Shown piece after piece: positions 7,004 through 15,077 of a stretch of DNA of 35,552 nucleotides. Below the pieces are notes generated by a model. It did not search any database. It had not been told where the DNA came from and saw only the letters and a program-made list of their open reading frames with translations. Both the position numbers and the translations under genes were made by a program. Source of the DNA: Psittacicella melopsittaci (GTDB taxonomy: Bacteria; Pseudomonadota; Gammaproteobacteria; Enterobacterales; Psittacicellaceae); assembly GCF_003585925.1 (NCBI RefSeq), contig NZ_NRJH01000008.1, positions 1 to 35,552 on the forward strand. Direction: 5' to 3'. Positions within the stretch are counted from its first letter, which is position 1. Each line of letters begins with the position of its first letter.

Positions 7004-7512
7004 CTTTTTCTCAAAGAAATTCATAAATCACACACTCTTTACTAGGTTATTAACCCCTTTTTTTTGACTTTTTTCTCAAATCTGAGACCTAAAAAAGAAT
7101 AAAATTCTTGAAAATCAAAAGGAAAATTAACCTACTGTTCTATCATTAAAAGTTTGATAAATAAACATAAGAAAGAAAAGTTGTGATTTTTTGAAAATAA
7201 TTTATTTTTTATTTTTTTTATTTATTTTTTTGCAAGTCTTTTTGTAAAGCAAATATTAATCTTGCAAGAGTAAATTAATTAGTATTTTATGCGGGGAGTT
7301 AGATTTGCAGGGGTAGGGTTTTTGGTTTAGTTTTAGTTTGGGCTTTGGTTTAAGTTTCTCGTTTGGGACTTTGTATTGAAGTTTAGTGATTGAGACAACA
7401 AAGGTGGGAATAGGCTTTGCTTTAATTAGAGGAATATCTCCTGCTTACTTGAGTTTGGCTCTTGAAGTTTTTACTTTGAGGTTTACCTCTTTCTTGGCTT
7501 TAATTGTAGTTA

Positions 7513-7555
7513 ATTATTTAAATTAATGATCAACTAAAATCCAGACATAAAAAAA
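7513..7555. repeat. 43-bp dispersed repeat, copy 2
   Basis: Nearly identical to 1698-1740 (two mismatches). Like copy 1, it directly abuts a minus-strand hairpin terminator, here at 7549-7573. Confidence 0.75.
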
Positions 7556-7573
7556 GCCCTCTTGGGGTAGAGG
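7549..7573 (-). terminator. Rho-independent terminator, minus strand
   Basis: Stem CCTCT/AGAGG (7558-7562 with 7569-7573) followed in minus orientation by GC and seven U. It would end a transcript from the TATAAT at 7970-7975. Confidence 0.6.
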
Positions 7574-7614
7574 ACTTCCATACATAAGGAGAATTTTATT
7601 ATAGCATTGATAAC

Positions 7615-7926
7615 ACACTGTATAACCATGAGATACATTGCAGAAAGGTAATTATACAGTGTCAAAATCTATGTCCTTCTGCAAGCTCTGTTCTTATCCA
7701 ATTAACTTAAAAATGTTGCTCAAGTTAGTTAAAATTTAATGACTTTCATACAACTATATATGAGGAGATTTATTTAGACACACTTTCAAATAAGAGGAAC
7801 TCTGAGCAACATTTCTAAGTTAATTAAGGAAAAACTCGTTGCTATGCTCCCGCATTGCAACGAACACGAGTTACTATATAAATTAACATACTAGCACGTG
7901 TAACATACAAAGTACGTTAAACGTAC
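7615..7926. repeat. Second chain of inverted repeats
   Basis: It contains ACACTGTATAA/TTATACAGTGT (7615-7662, perfect 11 bp); a 23-nt arm pair 7700-7722 with 7803-7825 (AATTAACTTA, AAATGTTGCTCA; one mismatch); AACTCGT/ACGAGTT with inner CGTTGC/GCAACG (7833-7872); and GTACGT/ACGTAC (7912-7926). No protein frame is visible. The layout resembles the chain at 5341-6792: minus-strand TATAAT at one end, terminator at the other. Confidence 0.6.
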
Positions 7927-7969
7927 AAATACGTAGAAAAAACATCTATAAATTAAAATCTACACCTTC

Positions 7970-7975
7970 ATTATA
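7970..7975 (-). promoter_or_regulatory. -10 box, minus strand
   Basis: TATAAT in minus orientation, at the upstream end of the second hairpin chain. No clear -35 hexamer is seen. Confidence 0.35.
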
Positions 7976-8192
7976 TATTTACTTAGAGCAGATTTTTTCC
8001 CAGTGGATTAAATTAGTTCACAAAATCATCTGTTTTGATCAAAAAAGAACAATCTGCGTTTTATATTGTTTTTCAACGATATAAGCTAAAAAACACCTCT
8101 AAATTATGCGGGTTTATTTTTATATAGACTTTTATTTGTAAAAAATTATCTTAAAAGATCAATCAGAAAAATTTTTAAGTTTTTCCCTAAAG

Positions 8193-8208
8193 TGTGATTT
8201 AGATCAAC
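8193..8208. promoter_or_regulatory. CRP-like site
   Basis: TGTGA-TTTAGA-TCAAC has a perfect first half-site and four of five matches in the second. It is followed about 20 bases later by GGTTATT, as is the perfect site at 6988-7003, suggesting that the two upstream regions are related copies. Confidence 0.4.
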
Positions 8209-8980
8209 TAAATTACACACCTCTAACTCGGTTATTTGCATTTTAGTAATTTTTTGCTCAGAAAAATTAGCAAATCTCTCAGCAAAAGAAAGATAAATTT
8301 GCAGAAAGTAAAGAGAAAATCAGTAAGGTAAAGGAAAGAACAAAAAAAACTAGAGAAGAAAGTAAAGTAAGGAGAGAAAATAGAGAAAATGAATGTCTAA
8401 AGCACTGACTAATTATAATTAATAGTCAGATCTAAAAATCAAGAAAAAAGCAACTAAGAGAAAAAAAGGTACAATTTCTACCCTCAAACGTCAGAGCAAA
8501 ACCTTTTCGACTAAAGTAGAACTGTACCCCAAAGGAAAAGTGAGATTTCGATAAGTTTTAGTAGTTTTAAACTCACTCTAATTTAAACTAAGAAATAAAA
8601 CCATCTATCACTATTAATTTTCAGGAAAGAACAAAAAATATTAATAAAGAACAAAATAATAAAAAGAGCTAACAATTTTTTAAAGAACAAAAAATATAAA
8701 GAACGCTTATAAATAATCTAAAGAGCGAAAACAAACACTAAAAGAAAATATTTTTATAAAACATCTGCATTGGGTTTTTTATAGTAGAACCTAATGTATT
8801 TTTTGTATGCGTATATGGTAACACTCCTAAAGTTCTTTGAGAAGACTACTTGAGGCAACAGAATGGTGCCTCATATTCTCCAATCAAGAAAATTCTTTGC
8901 CCCCAACCTTTATTTACTTACCTAAAACTCTACAAAAAAAACACTTCTCTCTTTAGTTATCTACTTGCCTTTATTCCAGA
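8209..8980. other. A-rich noncoding stretch with AAAGAACAAAA motifs
   Basis: No gene is seen. Between about 8625 and 8710 the motif AAAGAACAAAA or a close variant occurs several times at irregular spacing. A hairpin TGAGGCA/TGCCTCA inside GAGAA/TTCTC lies at about 8840-8881, and an ATTGGGTT/AACCTAAT stem with a following T-run lies near 8772-8808. An origin or regulatory role is possible but unproven. Confidence 0.3.
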
Positions 8981-8983
8981 TTC

Positions 8984-9015
8984 CCAATAAGCCAATAAGC
9001 CAATAAGCCAATAAT
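8984..9015. repeat. Tandem CCAATAAG, four copies
   Basis: Three perfect copies of CCAATAAG and a fourth with one change. An 8-bp simple repeat in noncoding DNA. Confidence 0.7.
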
Positions 9016-9041
9016 AAAATCCCCTGCCTAAATTCAAGCAC

Positions 9042-9070
9042 AAAAAAACTCGAGTTTGGCAGACTCGAGT
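9042..9070 (-). terminator. Rho-independent terminator, minus strand
   Basis: Perfect 8-bp arms ACTCGAGT/ACTCGAGT (9048-9055 with 9063-9070), 7-nt loop, then seven U in minus orientation. It is the first terminator after the small peptide gene at 9663-9740, with the tandem repeats in between. Confidence 0.7.
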
Positions 9071-9378
9071 ACTTATAAATGTAATAAATATGATATATGA
9101 GTAAATAGGCTTTATTAGCTTTTAGCATTAAAGTTCAGGTCAATGAAATACGACCAGAACAGTAAATGTGGCGGTTATGAAAAAAGAGATAAGGTTTTTT
9201 AGCATGATAATTATGTTGGCAAAATAAGTTAAATATTGTTGATTGTATGCTTTTGGGTTTTACATGAAATTAGAAAATATTATGAGCAAAAAATACTACT
9301 TATAGTTAATTGGAGTAAGTTAGTTTTTATTTATCTTTATTTTGTTGCTTACATTTTTTTTGAGTTTTTATTTTCTTT

Positions 9379-9595
9379 TTGGCAATTTTTTATCTTTTGG
9401 CAAAGATATCACTCTAATTTCTTTTGGCAATTTTTTTATCTTTTGGCAAAGATATCACTCTAAGTTTTTTTTGGCAATTTTTTTATCTTTTGGCAAAGAT
9501 ATCACTCTAAGTTTTTTTTGGCAATTTTTTTATCTTTTGGCAAAAATATCACTCTAATTTCTTTTGGCAATTTTTTATCTTTTTGGCAAAGATAT
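9379..9595. repeat. Five tandem repeats of 45-47 bp
   Basis: Copies start at about 9379, 9424, 9471, 9518 and 9564. Each contains TTGGCAA, a T-run and the perfect hairpin TATCTTT-TGGC-AAAGATA, followed in most copies by TCACTCTAA. Open frames across it on the plus strand merely repeat Phe/Trp-rich units and lack a ribosome binding site, so I do not call a gene. The array lies in the 3' region of the small peptide gene at 9663-9740. Confidence 0.8.
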
Positions 9596-9662
9596 TGTTG
9601 TTCTTTTTGGCTATGCTTTTATTTCTTTTTGTTGGTTGTTTGTTTTTATACCAAATACTATC

Positions 9663-9740
9663 TTAATGTGGAGCTACTGCTAAAATAACCAAAGCAAAGC
9701 TTATTACCGTTGAGCTTACTTTATATAATTGTGCTGTCAT
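9663..9740 (-). CDS. Tiny single-helix membrane peptide 1
   Basis: A 25-codon frame. GGAG stands six bases before the ATG, and a TATAATAGAC promoter lies at 9785-9813. The peptide starts MTAQLYKVSS and ends FALVILAVAPH, giving one hydrophobic helix of about 15 residues. Its C-terminal half matches that of two other tiny genes on the same strand (10180-10266 and 10935-11006): LVILAVAPH, LVVLAVVGH and LVVMAVAK. This shared ending, with a proper ribosome binding site in all three, argues for real genes. Small hydrophobic peptides of this size include type I toxins and subunits of membrane complexes; I cannot decide between these. Confidence 0.55.
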   Translation of the reverse strand: MTAQLYKVSSTVISFALVILAVAPH

Positions 9741-9784
9741 ACTGTTCTCCAAATTCTTAGCTTGTTTGTTTTGTTGTTAAGTCT

Positions 9785-9813
9785 ATTATAGAGAATTAAT
9801 GCTCCCTGAAAAA
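9785..9813 (-). promoter_or_regulatory. Promoter of tiny peptide gene 1
   Basis: In minus orientation TTTTCA, 16 bp, TATAAT (9785-9790), followed by AGAC, about 45 bases before the start codon at 9740. Confidence 0.45.
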
Positions 9814-10021
9814 GTAGGATCAGCTTAACGCTATATTGAATCTTGTTCAATAATAAGGTCTAATATCACCTTATCCTCAATCTCATGTTTATAATCTCAC
9901 TGCGTTTTTTACCTTATTTGCTTTGTTTTTATATTCCTTTTACCTCATTTAAATCTATCCTTCTTTGCCTCTTTTGCCTTTTTATCTTTAGTAAGTAAGC
10001 TAATCTCGCTTTTTAGACAAA

Positions 10022-10055
10022 TAAAAACGACTGCTTAAGAGAACTTAAGCAGTCG
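10022..10055 (-). terminator. Rho-independent terminator, minus strand
   Basis: A perfect 12-bp stem, CGACTGCTTAAG/CTTAAGCAGTCG (10028-10039 with 10044-10055), and a 4-nt loop, followed by five U, A and three U in minus orientation. It closes the transcript of the tiny peptide gene at 10180-10266. Confidence 0.8.
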
Positions 10056-10179
10056 TCGTAATTCTGACAAAATGAGGTAATTATGTATGTATCAAAACAA
10101 TTTCTTGTTTTATTTCGTTATGTTTTTATTTGTTTTGTATATTGTGATCTTGTTTATTAGTATATTGCGATCTAGTTTC

Positions 10180-10266
10180 TTAGTGACCCACTACAGCTAA
10201 TACTACTAAAGAGAATGCCACTACTGCTGAAACACCATATAATACTTTTTCTTTTAAATCTGTCAT
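10180..10266 (-). CDS. Tiny single-helix membrane peptide 2
   Basis: A 28-codon frame, MTDLKEKVLYGVSAV followed by FSLVVLAVVGH, with one hydrophobic helix over about residues 11-26. A strong GGAGG lies nine bases before the ATG. The frame can be extended upstream to 92 codons, but the added part is basic, unlike a protein domain, and has no ribosome binding site, so I take the internal ATG. It is followed by a perfect terminator at 10022-10055. It is a paralogue of the peptides at 9663-9740 and 10935-11006. A type I toxin or a small membrane accessory peptide would fit, by inference. Confidence 0.6.
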   Translation of the reverse strand: MTDLKEKVLYGVSAVVAFSLVVLAVVGH

Positions 10267-10644
10267 TTGTTTTATCCTCCTGTTAAATTGTTTATTTGTT
10301 GTATATATTAAGTTTCTTACCTCACCCAAATTGCAGTCTCGACTGTATATAAGCGATAAGATAAGAGCGTGTTCTGTTTTGTTATGTGTTTGAACTAAAT
10401 GTTGTTTAGACCGATGTTTGAGTTTAATTTTCAACTCTCTACACATATAGAGTAACACAGATTATTAATGATGTAAAGTACATATTCAAAAAATATTTTG
10501 GCAAATATTTTAATAATCTGATAATTTAGCCTGTTTTTCACTAAGTTAATTGCTGAAAAATATTTGATAATTTTTTCGATAAATTTCTTTGTAAGAAAAA
10601 ATATTATTTTTCAAAAGCTTAGCTTGGATAAAAACAAAGCTAAC

Positions 10645-10718
10645 TTTTAGTTTAAGGAGCCATGTATACTTTGGCTGTTTAAGTAGCCAAGTATACTTTG
10701 GCTTTGTTTAAACTAAAA
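10645..10718. repeat. Nested inverted repeat with two inner near-palindromes
   Basis: Outer arms TTTTAGTTTAA/TTAAACTAAAA (10645-10655 with 10708-10718, perfect). Inside are two 19-bp near-copies, AGCCATGTATACTTTGGCT (10658-10676) and AGCCAAGTATACTTTGGCT (10685-10703), each itself nearly palindromic around GTATAC. It may be a terminator-like end of the tiny peptide 3 transcript or a protein-binding site. Confidence 0.65.
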
Positions 10719-10934
10719 TCTGTAATGAAGAGATTTTTGTGATGTGTAAACTAAAGAACTATGCAAGTAGCAAAGAACTTTTAATTAGTGCATTGCTCTT
10801 GGGAAGATCTTGGGAAGGTCTTTGTCAGATACTTTCTAGATCCTTGCGTTCTTTTTTTTGTAGATCTTTTATAGATGTATTTTTTCTCTTCTTAATTTAT
10901 TCTCGTGTTCTTTTTAAATAAATACTTGTATGTA

Positions 10935-11006
10935 TTATTTTGCTACAGCCATAACCACTAAACCAACGGTTACAGCGTAAGTTAAAATATTGCCTAAAAT
11001 TTTCAC
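10935..11006 (-). CDS. Tiny single-helix membrane peptide 3
   Basis: A 23-codon frame starting with GTG, with AAGGA six bases before it. The peptide begins MKILGNILTYAV and ends LVVMAVAK, hydrophobic for most of its length. It is related to the tiny peptides at 9663-9740 and 10180-10266 by the shared LV-V/I-L/M-AV ending. Its leader holds a perfect 9-bp hairpin (11061-11085) that might control translation. It lies downstream of the tra operon terminator, so it probably has its own promoter; a TATAAA-like box stands near 11130. The GTG start makes it the least certain of the three. Confidence 0.45.
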   Translation of the reverse strand: MKILGNILTYAVTVGLVVMAVAK

Positions 11007-11060
11007 TTGAGTTCCTTGTTGAGTTGAGAGGGCAAGCAAAAAATTCTCTTTGCTTTGCCG

Positions 11061-11085
11061 AGAATAAGCCTTTTTCTTATTCTCC
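11061..11085. repeat. Leader hairpin of tiny peptide gene 3
   Basis: Perfect GAGAATAAG/CTTATTCTC arms with a 7-nt loop, 55 bases upstream of the GTG start at 11006. It is not followed by a U tract. Confidence 0.5.
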
Positions 11086-11192
11086 TTGGTAAAAAAATAA
11101 TAAATAGAGTAATTTTTTTAACTACTTTATAATTTTAGACAGGAATATTTTTTATTCGTTTGATAAAAAAGCAATTTTTTTAAGAAAAAATA

Positions 11193-11227
11193 CAAAAAAA
11201 ATCCTAGCCAATCTACAAAGCTAGGAT
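11193..11227 (-). terminator. Terminator of the transfer operon
   Basis: Stem ATCCTAGC/GCTAGGAT (11201-11208 with 11220-11227), then eight U in minus orientation. It lies 28 bases after the traU stop, so the operon visible here ends with traU. Confidence 0.8.
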
Positions 11228-11254
11228 CAGGCAATTTCTCAAGGAATAAAACGT

Positions 11255-12988
11255 CTACTTTAAAAATAATGCCGAACAACAATCACGCCAACGCCACACC
11301 ACATATACGGCATCTTCGGCATTTGCAGCTTCTCCCCACATAAAGGTCGAACGCCCTATAGGATGCTTGGAGTTTTGGGGCATAGGATAAAACATGGAAA
11401 AGCGATACTGCTCTGGTAAAAACTCTAGGGCTAGAGAAGTTTGGCATAGAGCATCTTTACCCATGGTTCTTACCTCAAAACCGCGTCGATGTGAAGCTGC
11501 TAAGGCTCGGGTTGCTAGTAATGAAGTCATGCGAGCTCCTGATCCTACACTGACATCAAAGCCACTAATAGGATAAACATTCCCCCAGGTACCCGCACAC
11601 CAAGGGAGAAATGAGCTCGACTTTTGTCCAAGATGTGCCATGGCATCTGCCCCACAAGCAAGAATTGCCTCTTTACGAGCAAATGCACGCGTTTCAGGAA
11701 AAACTAATTGAGCTATCTCAGGATAATTCCAACTCGGATCTATTTCCGAAACATATAACACATCTATACTACTAAACTCATTACTAAAGCACAGATCCTT
11801 ATTTAACAAACCTAAAATTTGTAATAAAGGAAAAGCATAAAAATGATAATGATAAAACCCCGTACTGGCTGTATCTAGTTCCCCACTGCCACGCGTTCCC
11901 AGTTGATGAGCACGTCCGAGTTTTATTTTTTTCCCATTTAAACTCATCATACAGCCGGGAGTACGCACTAGTTCAACTAGGCGAATAGGTTGCCAGAAGC
12001 CCAGAGTATATCCCACTTGAGGAAAATCTCCTTTGCGTTTGCAACTACACACAGGTTGAGAAACTGAACCACTGGGAATATCATCTCTGCCTTTGCCGCC
12101 ACTGACTTTAACTCCAGATATTCGCATGGGAAACATACAATCCCAACAAATATCGGTAATGAGCTTTTCGGAAAGAACATTAGCACTATTACACGAACCT
12201 GGACTAGTTGGAGTTATTTCCACACCTGCTAACCCCTTTTGTGCCAAAGTAAACTCGGGCTCAGGCATTAAGCTGGCATAATCAACCTCTTGAGGTTCTA
12301 GTTCGAGCAAAAGCTCGTCTGGAGCCTCCTCTAGCTCCCTTGGCTCAAGCTTCGACTGAACCTGAATAGGATGAGAAGAAAACCAAGGGGCAGAGGCAGT
12401 ACCCGCATGCTGCCTAAGCTCAGGAGCCTGTAAGTAAAATGGCACTCCTGAACAACTCACTTGCCCCTTGGCAGATAAAGCTAAAAGTCCCAGTCCTAGA
12501 AATAAGCCTAGAGCTTTTATTTTAGCTAACAGAGACGCTTTGCCTTGAGTGAGAAACTGAGTTAAAAAAGCTAATTTTGCTGGCGGTAAAGGCTTGGGGG
12601 GTTCTTGTCTGTTACTTCTTATCTCTCCACGAAAGCCAGTTCCTTTACCGCTGTCTATTTCATTACAGAATTCGGTTCCTCTTCCGCTTTCTGTCTCTCT
12701 AGAGAATTTGGATCCTATCTCTCCCCAGAATTTGGTTCCTCTACCATTTTCTGTCTCTCTAAAGAATTTAGATCCTATCTCTCCCCAGAATTTGGTTCCT
12801 CTACCATATTCTATCTCTCTAGAGAATTTGGATCCTATCTCTCCCCAGAATCCACTTCCTATCTCTCTACGAAAATCGGTTCCTCTCCCGCTTTCGTTTT
12901 TATTACCTCTCTCAGTTTCTCTTGGTTTTCCTCTCGCAATATCTCTCCTCACTTTTTTCGATACAGCAAGTTTAGCGAGAGGATTCAT
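11255..12988 (-). CDS. traU: Conjugal transfer protein TraU with a repeat-bearing N-terminal extension
   Basis: TraU is a periplasmic, cysteine-rich protein needed for F-type pilus assembly and DNA transfer. The recognisable TraU core starts near residue 275 (KLITDICWDCMFPMRISG) and runs to the end of this 577-residue protein, with many cysteines; usual TraU proteins are about 330 residues. The first 145 residues are unusual: basic, Gly/Arg-rich and built on a 20-residue repeat (GRGTKFWGEIGSKFSRETES) at about 42-101. The export signal is therefore internal (about residues 150-175, KIKALGLFLGLGLLALSAKG). The start overlaps the traW stop as ATGA, and no in-frame alternative start lies before the internal signal, so the extension is probably translated. 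It is the last gene of the operon. Confidence 0.85.
   Translation of the reverse strand: MNPLAKLAVSKKVRRDIARGKPRETERGNKNESGRGTDFRREIGSGFWGEIGSKFSREIEYGRGTKFWGEIGSKFFRETENGRGTKFWGEIGSKFSRETESGRGTEFCNEIDSGKGTGFRGEIRSNRQEPPKPLPPAKLAFLTQFLTQGKASLLAKIKALGLFLGLGLLALSAKGQVSCSGVPFYLQAPELRQHAGTASAPWFSSHPIQVQSKLEPRELEEAPDELLLELEPQEVDYASLMPEPEFTLAQKGLAGVEITPTSPGSCNSANVLSEKLITDICWDCMFPMRISGVKVSGGKGRDDIPSGSVSQPVCSCKRKGDFPQVGYTLGFWQPIRLVELVRTPGCMMSLNGKKIKLGRAHQLGTRGSGELDTASTGFYHYHFYAFPLLQILGLLNKDLCFSNEFSSIDVLYVSEIDPSWNYPEIAQLVFPETRAFARKEAILACGADAMAHLGQKSSSFLPWCAGTWGNVYPISGFDVSVGSGARMTSLLATRALAASHRRGFEVRTMGKDALCQTSLALEFLPEQYRFSMFYPMPQNSKHPIGRSTFMWGEAANAEDAVYVVWRWRDCCSALFLK
12661..12850 (-). repeat. 60-bp tandem repeat inside traU
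   Basis: About three copies of a 60-bp unit with few differences, in frame with traU, producing the 20-residue GRGTKFWGEIGSKF repeats. The adjoining DNA holds degenerate copies (FRREIGS, FCNEIDS, FRGEIRS). Confidence 0.85.
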
Positions 12989-14187
12989 GGTTGACTCCCA
13001 AGCAAGGACTCAAGGCTAAGTCCTGGAAGATGTTTAACTTCCAACTCTTGCCCATTTAATCCTTGAAGCAAGGTTAATGCCGAAGGCTTGAACATTTGCA
13101 TTAAGGTTGGTAAAGCAAGGTACAATTGTGTTCCTAAACGCTCTTGCCAAAAAGCAAAGCAAGCTAAAGTATCTGGTTCTTGCGGACAATCCAAGCCCGT
13201 AAGTAAAACTACGCGCTGGGAGTTAGTGAAATAGTTTTGCAAGGTTGGGGCTGGTAAAGCCAGCAGTTGTTCTTGTAAAGCAGGCAAGCTTAAATCCACA
13301 AACCACACTTGTAAGGGAAAGACTTGCTCACTCGCTTGAGGGAGAGGCACTATTTCTTCTTTTTCTTGGGTTACAAGAGGAGTTTTTTGCTTAGTTTCAA
13401 GTTGAGCAAAATGCTTCTCAAGCATCTCTCCATAGTCCACTTGTGGTTTAGTAGCTAGGTAATCTAGCACCTTCGCTCTCGCTTGGCGTAATAAGTCTTC
13501 TTCAATTAAGGAAAAAGTTTTTCCTTGCTGAACAATTTTTGCTTTGTTGGCAGGAACAAAGTATTGCCCTGCCCCAAAGGCATGCGTTAAAGTTTGGCGT
13601 TTGAGCTTGATGCCTAGCTCCTGCAATTGCTGTAAGTACAATAATTGTCCTTCTTGTAAAATCTTTTGGATACGTGCCAAGCTCGTACGATATAGCTGTT
13701 GCTCGGGCTTAGCCTGCTCTTCAAGATGAGTATAGTAAGTTCGGGCTAATTGCCAAGCTACATTGCCATATTGTTGGTATACGGGAACTAATTGTTCGGC
13801 TGGGACTACATAAGGTGAGTCAGCTTGCACGCCCTTCCAGTAAACGAGCACGGGAACTTGCTTTTGTCCTAAGGCTCGAAATGGGCGCGGATCTATGCTA
13901 ACTTCTGGCAACCCAGGAAGCGAGTAATCGCGTTCGAGTTGTGCCAAACGTTGCTGTAAAGCAACTATGCCTTCACTCCAGTTTTCTCCTAAGACTCCAG
14001 GAAAAACTACAGGTAAGTTGGCTTGATAGGCTTCACGCAAAACATTTACTAAACTTGCCTCATCTAAACTTTGCGAAGCAAGAATTGACCAAAAATTATT
14101 TACTTTTAGAGTTACTGGCGTTTGGGCAGATATAGCAAAACTAGAAGATGCCCAAGCTAAAGCAACTACAGCCAGAGTTTTTTGCAT
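12985..14187 (-). CDS. traW: TrbC-TraW fusion, pilus assembly protein
   Basis: A 400-residue exported protein with signal peptide at about 1-20. Residues about 30-140 resemble F-type TrbC: an SILASQSLDEASLVNVL-like opening, LPVVFPGVL, then SIDPRPFRALGQKQVPVLV. Residues about 196-400 resemble TraW, including GKTFSLIEEDLL (222-233) and QVWFVDLSLPALQEQL. In F plasmid these are separate periplasmic proteins that work in pilus assembly; fused forms are known in SXT/R391-type elements. GGAG lies seven bases before the ATG, 12 bases after the peptidase gene. The stop overlaps the traU start. Confidence 0.8.
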   Translation of the reverse strand: MQKTLAVVALAWASSSFAISAQTPVTLKVNNFWSILASQSLDEASLVNVLREAYQANLPVVFPGVLGENWSEGIVALQQRLAQLERDYSLPGLPEVSIDPRPFRALGQKQVPVLVYWKGVQADSPYVVPAEQLVPVYQQYGNVAWQLARTYYTHLEEQAKPEQQLYRTSLARIQKILQEGQLLYLQQLQELGIKLKRQTLTHAFGAGQYFVPANKAKIVQQGKTFSLIEEDLLRQARAKVLDYLATKPQVDYGEMLEKHFAQLETKQKTPLVTQEKEEIVPLPQASEQVFPLQVWFVDLSLPALQEQLLALPAPTLQNYFTNSQRVVLLTGLDCPQEPDTLACFAFWQERLGTQLYLALPTLMQMFKPSALTLLQGLNGQELEVKHLPGLSLESLLGSQP

Positions 14188-14199
14188 AAAGTCTCTCCT

Positions 14200-15069
14200 T
14201 TAGAAAAAGGTAAATACACGTGCTTGAATTTGCTTGCCTTTTAAAGCCCCAAAATACAAGCTATCTATACTGCCAAAGGCATCGCCTACTGCCCAGTATT
14301 CGTTTTTATCGAGGATAATGCGTCGCGATCCTTGCGGTAAACTCGCTAGAGCTTGCTCTAATACTGGCGGTAGGTTTTTAATGTAAACGCCATTAATAAA
14401 CAAGCCCTCGGCAGTGAGATCAACTATATCGTGCGGATAAGCGAGCAAGTATTTGACAAACTTAGTTTGTGGTTCTAGACTGCGAATTAAAGTGTGATTA
14501 AGAAAAATATGAAGATCGCCAGCAAGGAGTACTGCCTGATTAAAGTACTTTTGCTCTCCTTGCTCGGTTAGATAAGCTTGCGAGTTGATTACCGCTTGTT
14601 TTCCTGGTAAATCAACTTGGTGAGGTAAAAAACTGACAAACAACTCGTCTTGAGCTTTACTTTGCCCTAGGCAAGGAGCTAGGGTTAAGTTATCGCGCCA
14701 AGGACCAAGGGTAACATAGATTTCATTGGCTTGGGGATAGAGGCTCAAGCTCTGAGGTTGATACTCTTGTTGCAATACCCACTGGCTCACGAGCTTAAAG
14801 TAATCAGGGCGATTTGCCATGGCCTTACTAAAAGCTTGCATTTGTTCTTGTTGCTCCGGGCTCAACTGGCGATAGTAGACGCGATAGGGACTTAAAGTGC
14901 CTGTAGCTCGTGGAGCAAGTAAAGGCGAACTCAAGTAAAAACGCCCTGCCACTACCGAGGTTTCAAGTTGGGGATCTATGCCAACTTGCAAAGCTAGAGG
15001 CAAAGTAAAGTACACACCCGTCCCCAATCCTAAAGCTATAGCTACTTTATGAGCAAAAGATAGTTTCAT
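14200..15069 (-). CDS. S26-family signal peptidase-like protein of the transfer system (TrhF-like)
   Basis: A 289-residue protein with one N-terminal membrane segment (about 8-30). Three S26 hallmarks are visible: a Ser38 box (TSVVAGRFY, fitting the S-L-P-x-G-x-Y pattern of TraF-type peptidases), a Lys box (FVKYLLAYPHDIV, Lys206, then GLFINGVYI) and the C-terminal box VGDAFGSIDSLYFGALKG (261-278). The catalytic pair would be Ser38 and Lys206. Related peptidases in SXT, R27 and RP4 systems mature pilin or other secreted subunits. GGAGG lies directly before the ATG. The gene sits between traK and traW; in SXT it lies between traC and traW. Confidence 0.75.
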   Translation of the reverse strand: MKLSFAHKVAIALGLGTGVYFTLPLALQVGIDPQLETSVVAGRFYLSSPLLAPRATGTLSPYRVYYRQLSPEQQEQMQAFSKAMANRPDYFKLVSQWVLQQEYQPQSLSLYPQANEIYVTLGPWRDNLTLAPCLGQSKAQDELFVSFLPHQVDLPGKQAVINSQAYLTEQGEQKYFNQAVLLAGDLHIFLNHTLIRSLEPQTKFVKYLLAYPHDIVDLTAEGLFINGVYIKNLPPVLEQALASLPQGSRRIILDKNEYWAVGDAFGSIDSLYFGALKGKQIQARVFTFF

Positions 15070-15077
15070 TTTGCCTC

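Noticed and set aside
9236..9557. Phe/Trp-rich plus-strand open frames of 71-75 codons across the tandem repeats
   Set aside because: They are translations of the 47-bp repeat unit, start with TTG or a poorly placed ATG, have no ribosome binding site and overlap each other in different frames.
9379..9595. CRISPR array
   Set aside because: The whole 45-47-bp unit is repeated; there are no unique spacers, and no cas gene is nearby.
10739..10921. Plus-strand frame of 60 codons with a hydrophobic tail
   Set aside because: No Shine-Dalgarno sequence and no similarity to the three tiny peptides around it, which are all on the other strand with good ribosome binding sites.
12594..13019. Plus-strand open frames of 129 and 141 codons over the traU start
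   Set aside because: They are antisense shadows of the repeat region of traU, with no ribosome binding site; the sense frame is anchored by the ATGA overlap with traW.
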